A stretch of DNA of 64,000 nt from Comamonadaceae bacterium (GCA_947447975.1 CANFLU010000003.1:1-64000); one strand, 5' to 3'; counted from the first letter of the stretch, positions 30,669 through 40,368 are shown. Made by a program: numbers and translations. Notes: generated by a model from the letters alone, not told the origin.

Positions 30669-31364
30669 CTACGGGCTTTGGGACTCCATTGCACTTGGCA
30701 CTGGCTTATAGAGCCGCAATAGCGCCAGCCAAATCGCCCAGCTGCAGACCAGCGTAATTGGCCCGGCCCACAGCACATCGCTCAGCCAATGCGCCATATC
30801 GGCCATCCGGGCAAAGCCAATCAAGGATGCAGCGCCCAGGCCGGTACTGGCCCACCACCGGCGTTTGCGTGGCGATACCAACATCAGCGATGCGAAGAAA
30901 AAGCCGCAGGCCACATGGCCGCTAACAAATGCGCAGTTGTTATTGCATTGGTCGGTGATCAGTCCGGCGCGGGTAAATAGCTGGGTGCCGCCAAAGGGTT
31001 GCACTTCGTAGGGTCGAGAGCGCTGCCAGTGTTCTTTGAAGCCACTGTTGACCAGTAAACCGGGCCCGAGCGCGCCAGACAGTACAACGAAAGCCAAGGG
31101 TATACGCCATCGGTGGTAGGCCGGACGCAGGCTGGCCACGATCCAAGCGACAAGTGCCAGCAAGACCATGCCACGAAACAGGCCGGGCACATAGAGATTG
31201 ATCAGCTCCACCCACCACCATTGAATGATGTGGTGCGCACTACCCGGTCCGGCAAACCAGGTTGCCACTTGGAGATCCAGCTCGGGCCAAAGGGTGGGCA
31301 CCATAGCCAGGGTTGTCAGGCCGAGCACGACCCGCCAGAACAGCGGGCAAGCGCTATGCGGCAT
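30669..31364 (-). CDS. PAP2-family membrane phosphatase
   Basis: A 231-residue membrane protein with about five hydrophobic segments and the three phosphatase signatures: KEHWQRSRP (motif 1), FVSGHVACG (motif 2, catalytic His) and RMADMAHWLSDVLWAG (motif 3). It belongs to the subgroup with a CNNNC loop just before motif 2. Members dephosphorylate lipid phosphates such as phosphatidic acid, undecaprenyl diphosphate or lipid A; the substrate is not decided by sequence. It converges with the YeeZ-like gene, 38 bases apart. Confidence 0.85.
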   Translation of the reverse strand: MPHSACPLFWRVVLGLTTLAMVPTLWPELDLQVATWFAGPGSAHHIIQWWWVELINLYVPGLFRGMVLLALVAWIVASLRPAYHRWRIPLAFVVLSGALGPGLLVNSGFKEHWQRSRPYEVQPFGGTQLFTRAGLITDQCNNNCAFVSGHVACGFFFASLMLVSPRKRRWWASTGLGAASLIGFARMADMAHWLSDVLWAGPITLVCSWAIWLALLRLYKPVPSAMESQSP

Positions 31365-31622
31365 TTTGGGTTGCGGAGGAGGGGTAGTCGGAATTCAACG
31401 GTTTTTACAAGTGGGTTAGGGCCATAATTGCCAAGGTTTGGCATCCCCGTGGGCTGCCCCTAGCGATTATCGTTTGCCCTTGAAAGCGCATGGCACAGAG
31501 CGACACTGTATCGGATGGTAAAGCCTGTCAACCAGCCGCCCCCATAGCCCGTTAAGCGCAATGGGGGAACACTGTACCCGCCGCTTAATGCAAACCGCCC
31601 ACGTGGCAGCTAGGAGATAAAG

Positions 31623-32276
31623 ATGAAAACTTACCTTGTCGGCACATGGGTCCTCTGCGCGGCGAGCGTGGGCTGGGCCCAAGACGTGGGCCGGGTTTTA
31701 TCCTCCACACCCATCATCCAGCAGGTGGCGGTGCCTCACCGTGTATGCAGCACCGAACAAATCAGTTACCAGCAGCCCAGTAGTGGCGCCGGTGCCATTC
31801 TCGGAGCCCTTGCTGGAGCGGCTATTGGTAACTCGGTGGGCGGGCGTGGCGCGGAGCGCGCTGCCGCCACGGCTATCGGCATGGTGGGCGGCGCTGTCAT
31901 TGGCGACCGGGTGGAAGGCCCCGGCGGCGACAGGGTGCAAAACGTAGAGCGCTGCTCGGTGCAAAATTTCATGGAAAACCGCACCAGCGGCTACCAGGTG
32001 GTGTATGAGTTTGGAGGCAAACAATACAGCGTGCAAATGGCCCAGGACCCTGGTCCTAGCATCGCTTTGCAAGTGGCGCCTGCCAATGGCCTGATGGCGC
32101 AAGCTCCCGCACAAACGACGCTGATTTCCTCATCCAATCCGGTGTATACCCAGCCTAGCGTTACCTACCTCAGCGTGCCTGCGCCCAGCGTCTATTACCC
32201 GGTTGCCAGTTTCCGCCCCCTGTTCACGCCGACCGTGGTCATACCGTGGGGCCACGACCGCCATTTTTGGCGCTAA
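31623..32276 (+). CDS. Glycine-zipper 2TM-domain envelope protein
   Basis: A 217-residue exported protein. A signal peptide (LVGTWVLCAASVGWAQ) is followed by a Gly/Ala-rich zipper (GAILGALAGAAIGNSVGG and GMVGGAVIGDRVEG) as in SlyB/Rickettsia 17-kDa-type surface proteins. The segment GYQVVYEFGGKQYSVQM is typical of proteins that carry this domain. There is no lipobox Cys at the cleavage site, so it is probably not a lipoprotein. AGGAG at 31612-31616 supports the start. The function is unknown, probably envelope-related. Confidence 0.82.
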   Translation: MKTYLVGTWVLCAASVGWAQDVGRVLSSTPIIQQVAVPHRVCSTEQISYQQPSSGAGAILGALAGAAIGNSVGGRGAERAAATAIGMVGGAVIGDRVEGPGGDRVQNVERCSVQNFMENRTSGYQVVYEFGGKQYSVQMAQDPGPSIALQVAPANGLMAQAPAQTTLISSSNPVYTQPSVTYLSVPAPSVYYPVASFRPLFTPTVVIPWGHDRHFWR

Positions 32277-32351
32277 ATTCGGTAGATATTCGTTTTCAGG
32301 AAAAGGCCTAGTGCAAGTACAAGGCGCTTAAAAACACCGGGCTAATCCATG

Positions 32352-35300
32352 TCAGGACACATCGAGTGTCGGGTCGGTAATCGGGCCGGTACCGCTAAAA
32401 CGGTTCATGGCCAGGTAGATAACCGGCGTAATAAATAGCGTTATCGCTTGCGAAAATACCAGGCCGCCGACCACGGCCAGGCCCAGAGGTTGGCGCAATT
32501 CGGCGCCCGCACCCACACCCAGGGCAATTGGCAAAGCGCCAAACATGGCAGCTAGCGAGGTCATCATGATCGGGCGAAAGCGCATCAGGCAGGCGGCATG
32601 GATCGCTTCCTCCGGTGTCATGCCCTGCTCGCGCTGCGCTTGCAAGGCGAAGTCAATCATCATGATGGCGTTCTTTTTGACAATGCCGATCAGCATCATG
32701 ACCCCAATGGTGGCGATCAGCGTCAGGTCTTGTCCGAATAACATCAAAGTCGCCAGAGCCCCCATGGCTGCGGAGGGGAGCCCCGCCAGAATCGTCAGCG
32801 GGTGGATGTAGCTCTCATAGAGCACGCCTAGCAGCACATAAATCACCAGCAGCGCCGCCACGATCAGTACCACCTGCCCACCCTGGGAGCTTTTAAACAC
32901 GGCTGCATCGCCACCATAGGACGTGATGATGGATGAAGGCAGCTGGATCGCCTCACGGGCTTGGTCGATTTTGGTGGTCGCATCGCCCAGTGCGGCGCCG
33001 GGTGCCAGATTGAAGGAAATGGTGACGGCTTGCAATTGGCCGACATGGTTGATGGCAGTGGCCCCCATCATGCGCTCGACCGTCGTGAAGTTACTAATCG
33101 GTATCAGTGCGCCGGTGTTGGCGCGCACATAAATGCCCGCCAGGGCCTGCTCATCTTGTTTGGCTTCTGGCGCGACTTCCATGATGACCTGGTAGCTGTC
33201 GGTGGGCAGGTAGATCGTCGACACCTGGCGTTCGCCAAAAGCGCTGAACAGGGCGGAGCGAACCGCTTCCATGCTGACCCCTAGGCTGTTGGCCCTATCG
33301 CGGTCGATTTTGAGCTGGGCTTGCAGCGCGCGGAACTGGGCGTCGCTGGTCACGTCGCGAAACAGCGGATCGCCACGCAGTTTTTCCTGTAACTTGCCGG
33401 CCCAGGTATTGAGCTCATCGGCACGCACGCTTTGCAGCACGTACTGGAATTGCGCTTTGCTGGGTCGCCCCCCCAATTGCAAGTTTTGAACCGGACGCAT
33501 AAAGACGTTCAAGCCTGCGATGGAGCGCAATTTTTTGCGCAAATTCTCGATCACTTTTTTGGCTGGCAAACGCGTCGCTGCAGGTTTGAGCGAGACAAAC
33601 ATACGGCCCGCGTTCTGGCCGTTGTTGCCGCCAATGAAAGAGTTCACCGCGTCCACGTTTTCATCATTACGGATGATGTTGGCAGCGCGCTCTTGGAGCT
33701 TGATCATCGCGGCGAAGGAAATGTCTTCGTTGGCCTCGGTGCTGACCGTGATTTGTCCGATATCTTCCTCTGGGAAAAACCCTTTGGGGATGATATTGAC
33801 CAGGTACACCGTGCCAAAGAATGTCGCAAAGGCAATCAGCAAAATAGTTTTGCGCCAGCGCAATGACAGGTTGAGCAAGCGGGTGTAGCCCGCGAGCATG
33901 GCGTTAAAGCCGCGTTCAAACAAACGCACGATCGCGCCTGGTTTGGCTTGGTGCGACTCCGCTTTCAAAAAGCGGCTGGCCAGCATGGGTACGAGTGAAA
34001 GGGAGACAAAGGCGGACACCACAATCGCCAGGCTGACCACGACCGCGAATTCGTGGAACAGCAAACCGATGACGCCCGGCATAAAAAATATGGGAATGAA
34101 GACTGCTATCAAAGAAGTAGATATCGACACAATCGTGAAGCCTACTTCCCGCGAACCCAGCACAGCGGCACCGAACGGCGCCTCGCCGTTTTCTACATGG
34201 CGGATGATGTTCTCCAGCACCACGATGGCATCGTCCACCACCAGGCCCACGGCCAATGTCATACCCAGCAGGGAAATATTGTCTAGGCTGTAACTCATGC
34301 CCCAGAGCAGAGCAATGGCACCCATCAGTGAAATAGGTAGAGACAGCGTGGGAATGGCGGTGGCCACAAAGCGGCGCAGAAACAAAAAGATCACCAGCAC
34401 CACCAAGGCCACCGTACCGGCCATCGTGAGCGATACGTCATGCAGGGCGTCGCGCACCGAGATGGAGCGGTCGTTGATGGGTGTCAGGACTACCGAGCCC
34501 GGCATTTGCGATTGCAAATTGGGTAGGGTAGCGCGGATGGTGTCCACTACTTTGACGGTGTTAGCGCCGGGTTGACGTTGGACGGCAATCGTGATCGCGT
34601 TTTCGCCATTGAAGGTGGCCCAGGCACGCAGGTTTTCCACGCTGTCTTCGACTTTGGCCACATCGCGCAGGCGCACCGGGTTGCCGCCTTTACTGCTGAT
34701 AATCAGGTTGCCAAATTCGCGCGCGGTGCTGAGTTGTTTGTTCGCTTGCAAAACCAGCGTTTGCGTAGGTCCATCCAAGGTGCCAACGGGTGTATTGACA
34801 TTGGCGGCACGCAAGGCAGCGCTCAAATCGTCGAGGGCGATGCCCATGCTCGCCAGTGCCTCTGGCCTGACCCGTACCCGCACCGCAAACCTTTTGGCGC
34901 CATAGATCGTGACTTGCGCTACGCCCTCGATGGTGGACATGGTGGGCGAGATCAGGTGTTCGGCATAGTCCTGCAACTCTTGCGGCGAGAGCGAGGGCGA
35001 GGTCAGGGTCAGGAACAGAATAGGGGAGTCCGCAGGGTTGACCTTGCGATAGGACGGCGGATTGCTCATGTCCGGCGGCAAGTTGCGCTGGGCGCGCAGC
35101 AAGGCGGCCTGCACATCGACCGCAGCAGCATCGATATTGCGGCCTTCTTCAAATTCCAGGGTCAGTGAGGTTTGGCCCAGCGTGCTGGTGGAACTGATGG
35201 TTTTGAGGCCAGGCACGGTTTGAAACTGCTTTTCCAAGGGCAGCGCGACGGATGTTGCCATGGTGTCCGGGTTGGCGCCGGGCAGTGAGGCCGTCACATT

Positions 35301-35435
35301 AATCACCGGCGTGTCATAGCTGGGCAGTGCAGCTACCGGAATACTGCGCAAACCGATCACCCCCGCCATGAAAATGCTCAGATTCAAGAGCACCGTCATC
35401 ACTGGACGGCGGATAAAAATCTCAGAAAAATTCAT
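32352..35435 (-). CDS. RND efflux pump inner-membrane transporter (HAE1/MdtB-like)
   Basis: A 1027-residue proton-driven drug or metabolite exporter. It opens MNFSEIFIRRPVMTVLLNLS and has the two-fold RND repeat: TM1, a large periplasmic loop, TM2-6, then the same again. The proton-relay Asp pair lies in TM4 at residues 401-402 (GLVVDDAIVVLENI), and the TM10 segment GIVKKNAIMMIDFALQ supplies the Lys. Its ATG overlaps the adaptor stop (ATGA at 35432-35435). No outer-membrane channel gene is present, so it probably borrows a TolC-like protein encoded elsewhere. Confidence 0.94.
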   Translation of the reverse strand: MNFSEIFIRRPVMTVLLNLSIFMAGVIGLRSIPVAALPSYDTPVINVTASLPGANPDTMATSVALPLEKQFQTVPGLKTISSTSTLGQTSLTLEFEEGRNIDAAAVDVQAALLRAQRNLPPDMSNPPSYRKVNPADSPILFLTLTSPSLSPQELQDYAEHLISPTMSTIEGVAQVTIYGAKRFAVRVRVRPEALASMGIALDDLSAALRAANVNTPVGTLDGPTQTLVLQANKQLSTAREFGNLIISSKGGNPVRLRDVAKVEDSVENLRAWATFNGENAITIAVQRQPGANTVKVVDTIRATLPNLQSQMPGSVVLTPINDRSISVRDALHDVSLTMAGTVALVVLVIFLFLRRFVATAIPTLSLPISLMGAIALLWGMSYSLDNISLLGMTLAVGLVVDDAIVVLENIIRHVENGEAPFGAAVLGSREVGFTIVSISTSLIAVFIPIFFMPGVIGLLFHEFAVVVSLAIVVSAFVSLSLVPMLASRFLKAESHQAKPGAIVRLFERGFNAMLAGYTRLLNLSLRWRKTILLIAFATFFGTVYLVNIIPKGFFPEEDIGQITVSTEANEDISFAAMIKLQERAANIIRNDENVDAVNSFIGGNNGQNAGRMFVSLKPAATRLPAKKVIENLRKKLRSIAGLNVFMRPVQNLQLGGRPSKAQFQYVLQSVRADELNTWAGKLQEKLRGDPLFRDVTSDAQFRALQAQLKIDRDRANSLGVSMEAVRSALFSAFGERQVSTIYLPTDSYQVIMEVAPEAKQDEQALAGIYVRANTGALIPISNFTTVERMMGATAINHVGQLQAVTISFNLAPGAALGDATTKIDQAREAIQLPSSIITSYGGDAAVFKSSQGGQVVLIVAALLVIYVLLGVLYESYIHPLTILAGLPSAAMGALATLMLFGQDLTLIATIGVMMLIGIVKKNAIMMIDFALQAQREQGMTPEEAIHAACLMRFRPIMMTSLAAMFGALPIALGVGAGAELRQPLGLAVVGGLVFSQAITLFITPVIYLAMNRFSGTGPITDPTLDVS

Positions 35436-36709
35436 GGCGCGCTCGCTTTGGACGCGGGGGCTTCAGGGCTGCTGGCCGCTGCCTTGGGGTCTTTAGCCGC
35501 ATCTTTGCTGCGCTCTACCACGGGTGCGCCGGGGCGCACGTTTTGTTTTCCTTCCACAATAATCGGCTCGCCCAGGGTGACGCCGGTTACCGCAACTTCG
35601 GCCCCTTGCGCCTGCACAATTTTCAGGGGGCGTGCCACTGCTTTGCCGTTTTCGACCGCGTAGGCGAACGGCCCTCGCGCGCTGTAAATAACGGCGCCTT
35701 GCGGAATCACCAAGGCGTCCTTAATTTCACGCAAGGTCTGCTGCACCTCGACAAACGCGCCGGGCCAGAGTTTTTCCTCGTCGTTTTTGAAATACGCTTT
35801 CGCTTTGACCGAGCCGGACGCAACATCAATCTGGCTATCTACAAATTGCAGTTTGCCTTTGAATATGCCGCCGTTATCCGCGAGTGTGGCGGTCACGGGC
35901 GCGCCTCCGGCCTTGAGCGCGGCCAGCGCGTCAGAGATATTGCGCTGGGGCAGGGTGAAGGTGACGGCAATGGGGTTGACCTGGGTGATGGTTAGCAGGT
36001 TGCTTACGTTGGCCTGTACGGTGGCGCCATTGGACACGTTCACGGTGCCAATGCGACCCGACTGGGGGGCCAGAATCCGTGCATAAGATTGGGCCACCCG
36101 GGCCGCGTCGATCGCCGCTTTGTCCGCGTTGACGGTCGCCGTCCATACTTGGGTATTGGCCATGGCCGTATCGACCTGGCCTTGGGCGATAAAGTTTTGC
36201 GCGGCCAATTCTTGCGTGCGCTTAAGCTGGCGCTGTGCATCGGCTAGCGAAGCGGCGTCTTTGTCCAACTGGGCCTGGGCTTTGACAATGTTGGCCTCTT
36301 CGGTGCGCGCGTCTAGGGTAAACAACAAATCACCATTTTTGACAAACTGGCCGTCGCGTACATGCACTTTGGCGATGATGGAATTCGTTTGCGCTTTGAT
36401 GTCCACGCTGTTGATGGGCGAGACCATGCCGGTGGCCCGTAAGCGCACGGCCAAATCCTTTTGTTCGACGGCTACGGTGCTGACGGTCACCGGTGGCATC
36501 GGCGCGGCCGAAGCGGATGCGCCGCTGGCGGGTGCGGCAGGCGCCGGTGCACCTGCACTAGCAGGCGTTGTGCTTACGCTGTTGCCAGGGGAAGGGGTGG
36601 CCGCACCGGCAGGCGCCGAGTCTTTGTTGCCGCACGCCGCTAGCAACATGACCGACAGGCCAAAACACAGGCCGGCGTTTCGCAACGAATTTGAACGCGT
36701 TTTTTTCAT
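35432..36709 (-). CDS. RND efflux periplasmic adaptor (MdtA/AcrA-like lipoprotein)
   Basis: A 425-residue membrane-fusion protein. The signal ends in a lipobox, LLAAC, so it is lipid-anchored. An Ala/Pro/Ser-rich linker of about 45 residues precedes the core, which holds the lipoyl-type half (SVDIKAQTNSIIAKVHVRDG), a helical hairpin rich in Ala/Gln/Asp, and the beta-barrel with ILAPQSGRIGTVNVSNGATV and LWPGAFVEVQQTL. The C-terminus is another Ala/Ser/Pro/Lys tail. It is the first gene of the operon; no clear ribosome site precedes the ATG. Confidence 0.92.
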   Translation of the reverse strand: MKKTRSNSLRNAGLCFGLSVMLLAACGNKDSAPAGAATPSPGNSVSTTPASAGAPAPAAPASGASASAAPMPPVTVSTVAVEQKDLAVRLRATGMVSPINSVDIKAQTNSIIAKVHVRDGQFVKNGDLLFTLDARTEEANIVKAQAQLDKDAASLADAQRQLKRTQELAAQNFIAQGQVDTAMANTQVWTATVNADKAAIDAARVAQSYARILAPQSGRIGTVNVSNGATVQANVSNLLTITQVNPIAVTFTLPQRNISDALAALKAGGAPVTATLADNGGIFKGKLQFVDSQIDVASGSVKAKAYFKNDEEKLWPGAFVEVQQTLREIKDALVIPQGAVIYSARGPFAYAVENGKAVARPLKIVQAQGAEVAVTGVTLGEPIIVEGKQNVRPGAPVVERSKDAAKDPKAAASSPEAPASKASAP

Positions 36710-37031
36710 TTTTAAATGGGGGCAAAGTTTGTCGAAGCTACTGGATTGTTACAGCCAAGTAAGGCGCCAAGCGGCCATTCGCAGCGCTGTCATCTTATCT
36801 GCAATGCATGTCTCGACGATGTCTGCCCCCTGTGGAAACGCCCGTAGGCGCTGGGGCAGGGCCTTGGGCTGGCGGGCCGCTTGGGCGATGTGTGCGGCAA
36901 GCGCTGGCACATGCGCTGCCTAGCGCAGGCCAGGCGCAATGCTGCACTGCAATAAGTCTGTGCCTGGGTGCCGAAAAGTGAGGGCAACCTGAATGCGGCT
37001 CGCCGCTGGCCTGGCGAAGTGCCCAGCGCCC
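36710..37031. other. 322-base intergenic stretch with strong potential hairpins
   Basis: No convincing reading frame. It must hold the promoter for the RND operon on its left and any terminator for the acyl-CoA dehydrogenase genes on its right. Two inverted repeats stand out: CTGCCCC at 36823-36829 pairing with 36853-36859, with an inner CGCC/GGCG pair, and TGCGCT at 36912-36917 pairing with AGCGCA at 36922-36927. Neither is followed by a T-run. An uncharacterised small RNA is possible but unsupported beyond this. Confidence 0.4.
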
Positions 37032-38147
37032 TTAGGCAAAAACGCCGGCCGTGTCCTGCATACGGGCCGAGACTTCGCCGAGCTGGTACATGCTATCGCC
37101 CAAGCACATTTCCATTTGGGTCATGGCTTTGAAGTAATGGCTCACCATGTACTCATTGGTCACACCGATGCCGCCGTGCAATTGCACGGCCTGCTGGCCC
37201 ACGTAGCGCATGGACTGGCCAATTTGGTACTTGGCACGTGCCATGGCGGCACGGCGCTCTGGCGCCGGTGCATTGAGCTTGAGGCTGGCGTAATAACTCA
37301 TGGAGCGGCCTAATTCCACTTGCATCTTCATATCCGCTGCCCGGTGGCGCAGGGCCTGGAAGCTAGACAAGGTGGCGCCAAACTGTTTGCGGGTGTTCAT
37401 GTATTCCGCCGTCATGGCCAAGGTCTTGTCCATGGCACCCACTGCTTGGGCACACAAGGCGGCGATGCCAATGTCTACCGCGTGTTCCAAGGCGGTGAGG
37501 CCCTGGCGTGAGACCAGCGTGGCTGGCGCATGGTGCAGGTGCAGCTCGGCGGCGCGACCGCCATCTTGCGTGCCATAACCACGTGTTTGCACGCCGCTGG
37601 CCTGCCTCTCCACCAAAAACAAGGCCAACTGGCCCTCTGCCATGGCCGGAATCAAAAACGCATCGGCCTTATCTCCCGCGGGTACCAGGCTTTTTGAGCC
37701 GCTGATTTGGTACGCGCCACCCGTAGCGGTCACGGTGCAGTCAGACGCGTCCAGCCGATAGCGCTTGCCATGCTCCTGGTGGGCCAGCACGACCACGGCT
37801 TCGCCGCTGCACAGCTTGGGTAGCCACTGCGCTTTGGTTTGCTCGTCGGCATAGCCCGATAGGAGCGCGCCGCAGCTGAGGGCTTGCACCAAGGGTTCGA
37901 GCACGATGCCACGCCCCAACTCTTCCATCACCACCATGCCCTCGACCGGGCCCATGCCCATGCCGCCGTCCTCTTCGTTGACGTACAGGCCACACAGGCC
38001 AAGCTCTGCCAGCTCGTTCCAGGCGCTACGGTCAAAGCCACCGGCAGTTTCAATGCTACGGCGCCGCTCAAAGCTATAAGCCTTGTCCACCCATTTGCGC
38101 ACCGCGTCGCGCAGTTGTTCTTGATCGTCGGAGAAATCGAAATCCAT
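37032..38147 (-). CDS. Acyl-CoA dehydrogenase, small partner (PimD-like)
   Basis: A 371-residue flavoprotein with the usual three parts: an N-terminal helical domain (MDFDFSDDQEQLRDAVRKWV), a middle beta domain and a C-terminal helical domain with YMNTRKQFGATLSSFQALRHRAADM and QLHGGIGVTNEYMVSHYFKA. It follows the larger dehydrogenase by 29 bases on the same strand. Such pairs form heteromeric dehydrogenases in Burkholderiales, as in the pimeloyl-CoA (PimC/PimD) type, oxidising acyl-CoA thioesters. The true substrate is unknown. AAGGAA lies seven bases before the ATG. Confidence 0.88.
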   Translation of the reverse strand: MDFDFSDDQEQLRDAVRKWVDKAYSFERRRSIETAGGFDRSAWNELAELGLCGLYVNEEDGGMGMGPVEGMVVMEELGRGIVLEPLVQALSCGALLSGYADEQTKAQWLPKLCSGEAVVVLAHQEHGKRYRLDASDCTVTATGGAYQISGSKSLVPAGDKADAFLIPAMAEGQLALFLVERQASGVQTRGYGTQDGGRAAELHLHHAPATLVSRQGLTALEHAVDIGIAALCAQAVGAMDKTLAMTAEYMNTRKQFGATLSSFQALRHRAADMKMQVELGRSMSYYASLKLNAPAPERRAAMARAKYQIGQSMRYVGQQAVQLHGGIGVTNEYMVSHYFKAMTQMEMCLGDSMYQLGEVSARMQDTAGVFA

Positions 38148-38176
38148 GGTGTTTTTCCTTCAGGGTCTGCGGCCTG

Positions 38177-39355
38177 TTAGCCCAGTACAAATTGCGAGAC
38201 GATATTGCGCTGCACTTCGTTGCTGCCGCCGTAAATCGTGGTCTTGCGCATATTGAAATAAGTCGATGCCAACGGTGCGCAATGCGCGTGCCCCACATGG
38301 TCACCCTGCCAGCCCGCTTCCATGGCTTCACGGATCAAGGGCAGGGCGAAGGGCCCGGCGGCCAGCATCATCAGTTCGCTGTAGCGCTGCTGAATTTCGC
38401 TGCCGCGGATTTTCAGCAAGCCCGCAATATCCAGGGACTGTTTGCCTGATTTTTCCGCGGAGAGTACGCGCAGCACCATCATCTCCAGTGCCACGACATC
38501 CACTTCGAGCTTAGCGATTTCGTCCCGAAAGCGCATGTCTTCGTACACGCCTTCGGTTTTGGCGATGCGTTTGAGGCGCTCGAGTTCGCGTTTGGCACGG
38601 TTCACATCCGCAATATTCGTGCGCTCGTGGGCTAGCAGGTATTTGGCGTAGTTCCAGCCTTTGTTTTCTTCGCCGATGAGGTTTTCCGCCGGGACTTCGA
38701 CGTTGTCAAAAAACACCTCGTTCACTTCTGCAGATCCGTCCAACAAGATGATGGGTCGCACCGTAACACCAGGCGACTTCATGTCGATCAGCAAAAAACT
38801 GATGCCGTTTTGTGGCTTGCCTTCGGTGGCGGTACGCACCAAACAGAAAATCCATTCGCCGTACTGGCCCAGGGTGGTCCAGGTTTTTTGGCCGTTGACA
38901 ATGTACTTATCACCCACCCGTTCGGCGCGGGTTTTGAGCGAGGCCAGGTCCGAACCCGATCCCGGTTCGCTATAGCCCTGGCTCCACCACACCTCGCCGC
39001 TGGCGATGCCCGGTAAAAACCGCTGCTGCTGCTCGGCATTGCCAAAAGCCATGATGACCGGCGCGACCATCACCGGCCCAAAGGGCACCACACGCGGGGC
39101 ACCGGCCAAAGCGCATTCTTCCTCGAATAAATGTTTTTGGATGGCGTTCCAACCCGGCCCGCCGAATTCCTTGGGCCATGCGTGACCTAGCCAGCCCTTT
39201 TTGCCCAAAATCTTGCCCCAGCGCTGCATGTCTTCCCGGGTCAGTTGCAGGGCGTTGTATACCTTGTGTGCGATGTCCTGTGGCAGTTGGGTGTGCACCC
39301 AGGCGCGTATCTCTTCGCGAAATCCCAACTCTTCGGGGGTAAATGCCAAATCCAT
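38177..39355 (-). CDS. Acyl-CoA dehydrogenase, large partner (PimC-like)
   Basis: A 392-residue acyl-CoA dehydrogenase. The flavin/substrate region is visible as WWSQGYSEPGSGSDLASLKT and NGQKTWTTLGQYGEWIFCLVRT, with the C-terminal helical domain after DGSAEVNEVFFDNVEVPAENL and ending YGGSNEVQRNIVSQFVLG. It is transcribed before its smaller partner. GGAG eight bases upstream supports ATG 39355. It is divergent from purN across 151 bases. No thiolase, hydratase or CoA ligase is nearby to reveal the pathway. Confidence 0.9.
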   Translation of the reverse strand: MDLAFTPEELGFREEIRAWVHTQLPQDIAHKVYNALQLTREDMQRWGKILGKKGWLGHAWPKEFGGPGWNAIQKHLFEEECALAGAPRVVPFGPVMVAPVIMAFGNAEQQQRFLPGIASGEVWWSQGYSEPGSGSDLASLKTRAERVGDKYIVNGQKTWTTLGQYGEWIFCLVRTATEGKPQNGISFLLIDMKSPGVTVRPIILLDGSAEVNEVFFDNVEVPAENLIGEENKGWNYAKYLLAHERTNIADVNRAKRELERLKRIAKTEGVYEDMRFRDEIAKLEVDVVALEMMVLRVLSAEKSGKQSLDIAGLLKIRGSEIQQRYSELMMLAAGPFALPLIREAMEAGWQGDHVGHAHCAPLASTYFNMRKTTIYGGSNEVQRNIVSQFVLG

Positions 39356-39506
39356 AAAGGCGTCTCCAGGTGGTCTATGGGTAAGGGCATTGTGCCCTTT
39401 TTGCGTTTTAGCACGGTCGTTCGTTTTTTTCTGTCAGTGTTGCGACATGGGCTTGCCACTTGCAGGTTTTTAGCGCGCGAAAGTGGCATCGCATAATCGC
39501 CAACTT

Positions 39507-40106
39507 ATGAAATCGATTGTGATTCTGATCTCCGGCGGCGGCTCCAATATGGCGGCGCTGGTCCGCGCCGCGCAGCAAGAGGATTGGGCCAGCCGTTATG
39601 GCGCGGCTATTGCCGCAGTCATCAGCAACCGCGCCGACGCCGCGGGCTTGCGCTGGGCGCAGGAACAAGGAATTGCCACCCAAACTATTGCGCACAAAGA
39701 CTTTCCGGACCGCGCGCAATTTGACAGCGCATTGGCGCAGGCTGTCGCATCCTGCGCCGGTGGTGCTGAGCCGCCTCTGGTCCTGCTAGCCGGCTTTATG
39801 CGCATCTTGACGCCAGGCTTTGTGCAAACACATGCCGGGCGGCTGATCAACGTCCACCCGTCGCTGCTGCCCGCCTTTACCGGTTTGCACACCCATGAAC
39901 GGGCGATTGCCGCCGGTTGCAGATTTGCAGGTGCCACAGTACACCGCGTAACGGAGGTGCTGGATGAGGGCGCCATTTTGGAGCAGTCGGTGGTGCCGGT
40001 GCTGCCCGATGACGATGCGCAAAGCCTGGCGGCGCGTGTGCTGGCGACGGAACACCTAATTTACCCGCGCGCTGTGCGCAGGCTATTGAAGGCGGGCCTT
40101 AACTAG
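39507..40106 (+). CDS. purN: Phosphoribosylglycinamide formyltransferase
   Basis: Third step of purine synthesis: transfers a formyl group from 10-formyltetrahydrofolate to GAR. The 199-residue protein has the phosphate-binding ISGGGSNMAAL at the N-terminus, the catalytic segment INVHPSLLPAFTGLHTHE (His active site) and the folate-site Asp in TEVLDEGAILEQ. ATG at 39507 fits the family start; there is no ribosome site, but CATAAT lies only nine bases upstream. The first eleven residues match the expected beta strand exactly. Confidence 0.95.
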   Translation: MKSIVILISGGGSNMAALVRAAQQEDWASRYGAAIAAVISNRADAAGLRWAQEQGIATQTIAHKDFPDRAQFDSALAQAVASCAGGAEPPLVLLAGFMRILTPGFVQTHAGRLINVHPSLLPAFTGLHTHERAIAAGCRFAGATVHRVTEVLDEGAILEQSVVPVLPDDDAQSLAARVLATEHLIYPRAVRRLLKAGLN

Positions 40107-40368
40107 CCAGGTCCGATGCGCCCGGGGGCAAATCGCCGATGCGGCTAAAGCGGCGTTGCTGCGCACCCTCCCACAGCACCATCTCGTCAAACATGGCGGC
40201 CGGGCGCACCCACAGGCCGTGGGCGCCATAAAGCGCGCGGTACAAGGTCATGGGCTCCAGGCTTTCGCTGTGGCGCGTGGTCCCCAAGACCGCGTACATG
40301 CCGCCTTTGTAATGGCGGTACAGGCCAGGTGGCGTCTGGATCAAAGGGGGAAGGTCTTCATCTTGCAT
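40099..40368 (-). CDS. DUF1653 family protein
   Basis: An 89-residue small protein recognised by PPGLYRHYKGGMYAVLGTTR, HSESLEPMTLYRALYG and the GLWVRPAAMFDEMV segment that define DUF1653. The function is unknown. It overlaps purN by eight bases at its 3' end and starts only 17 bases from the divergent methyltransferase gene, so its promoter must lie within that neighbour's coding sequence or the short gap. Confidence 0.88.
   Translation of the reverse strand: MQDEDLPPLIQTPPGLYRHYKGGMYAVLGTTRHSESLEPMTLYRALYGAHGLWVRPAAMFDEMVLWEGAQQRRFSRIGDLPPGASDLAS

Noticed and set aside
36780-36990. 6S RNA gene
   Set aside because: The region can form hairpins, but I could not lay out the long closing stem with a central bubble that 6S RNA needs. 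It is kept only as an unassigned structured stretch.
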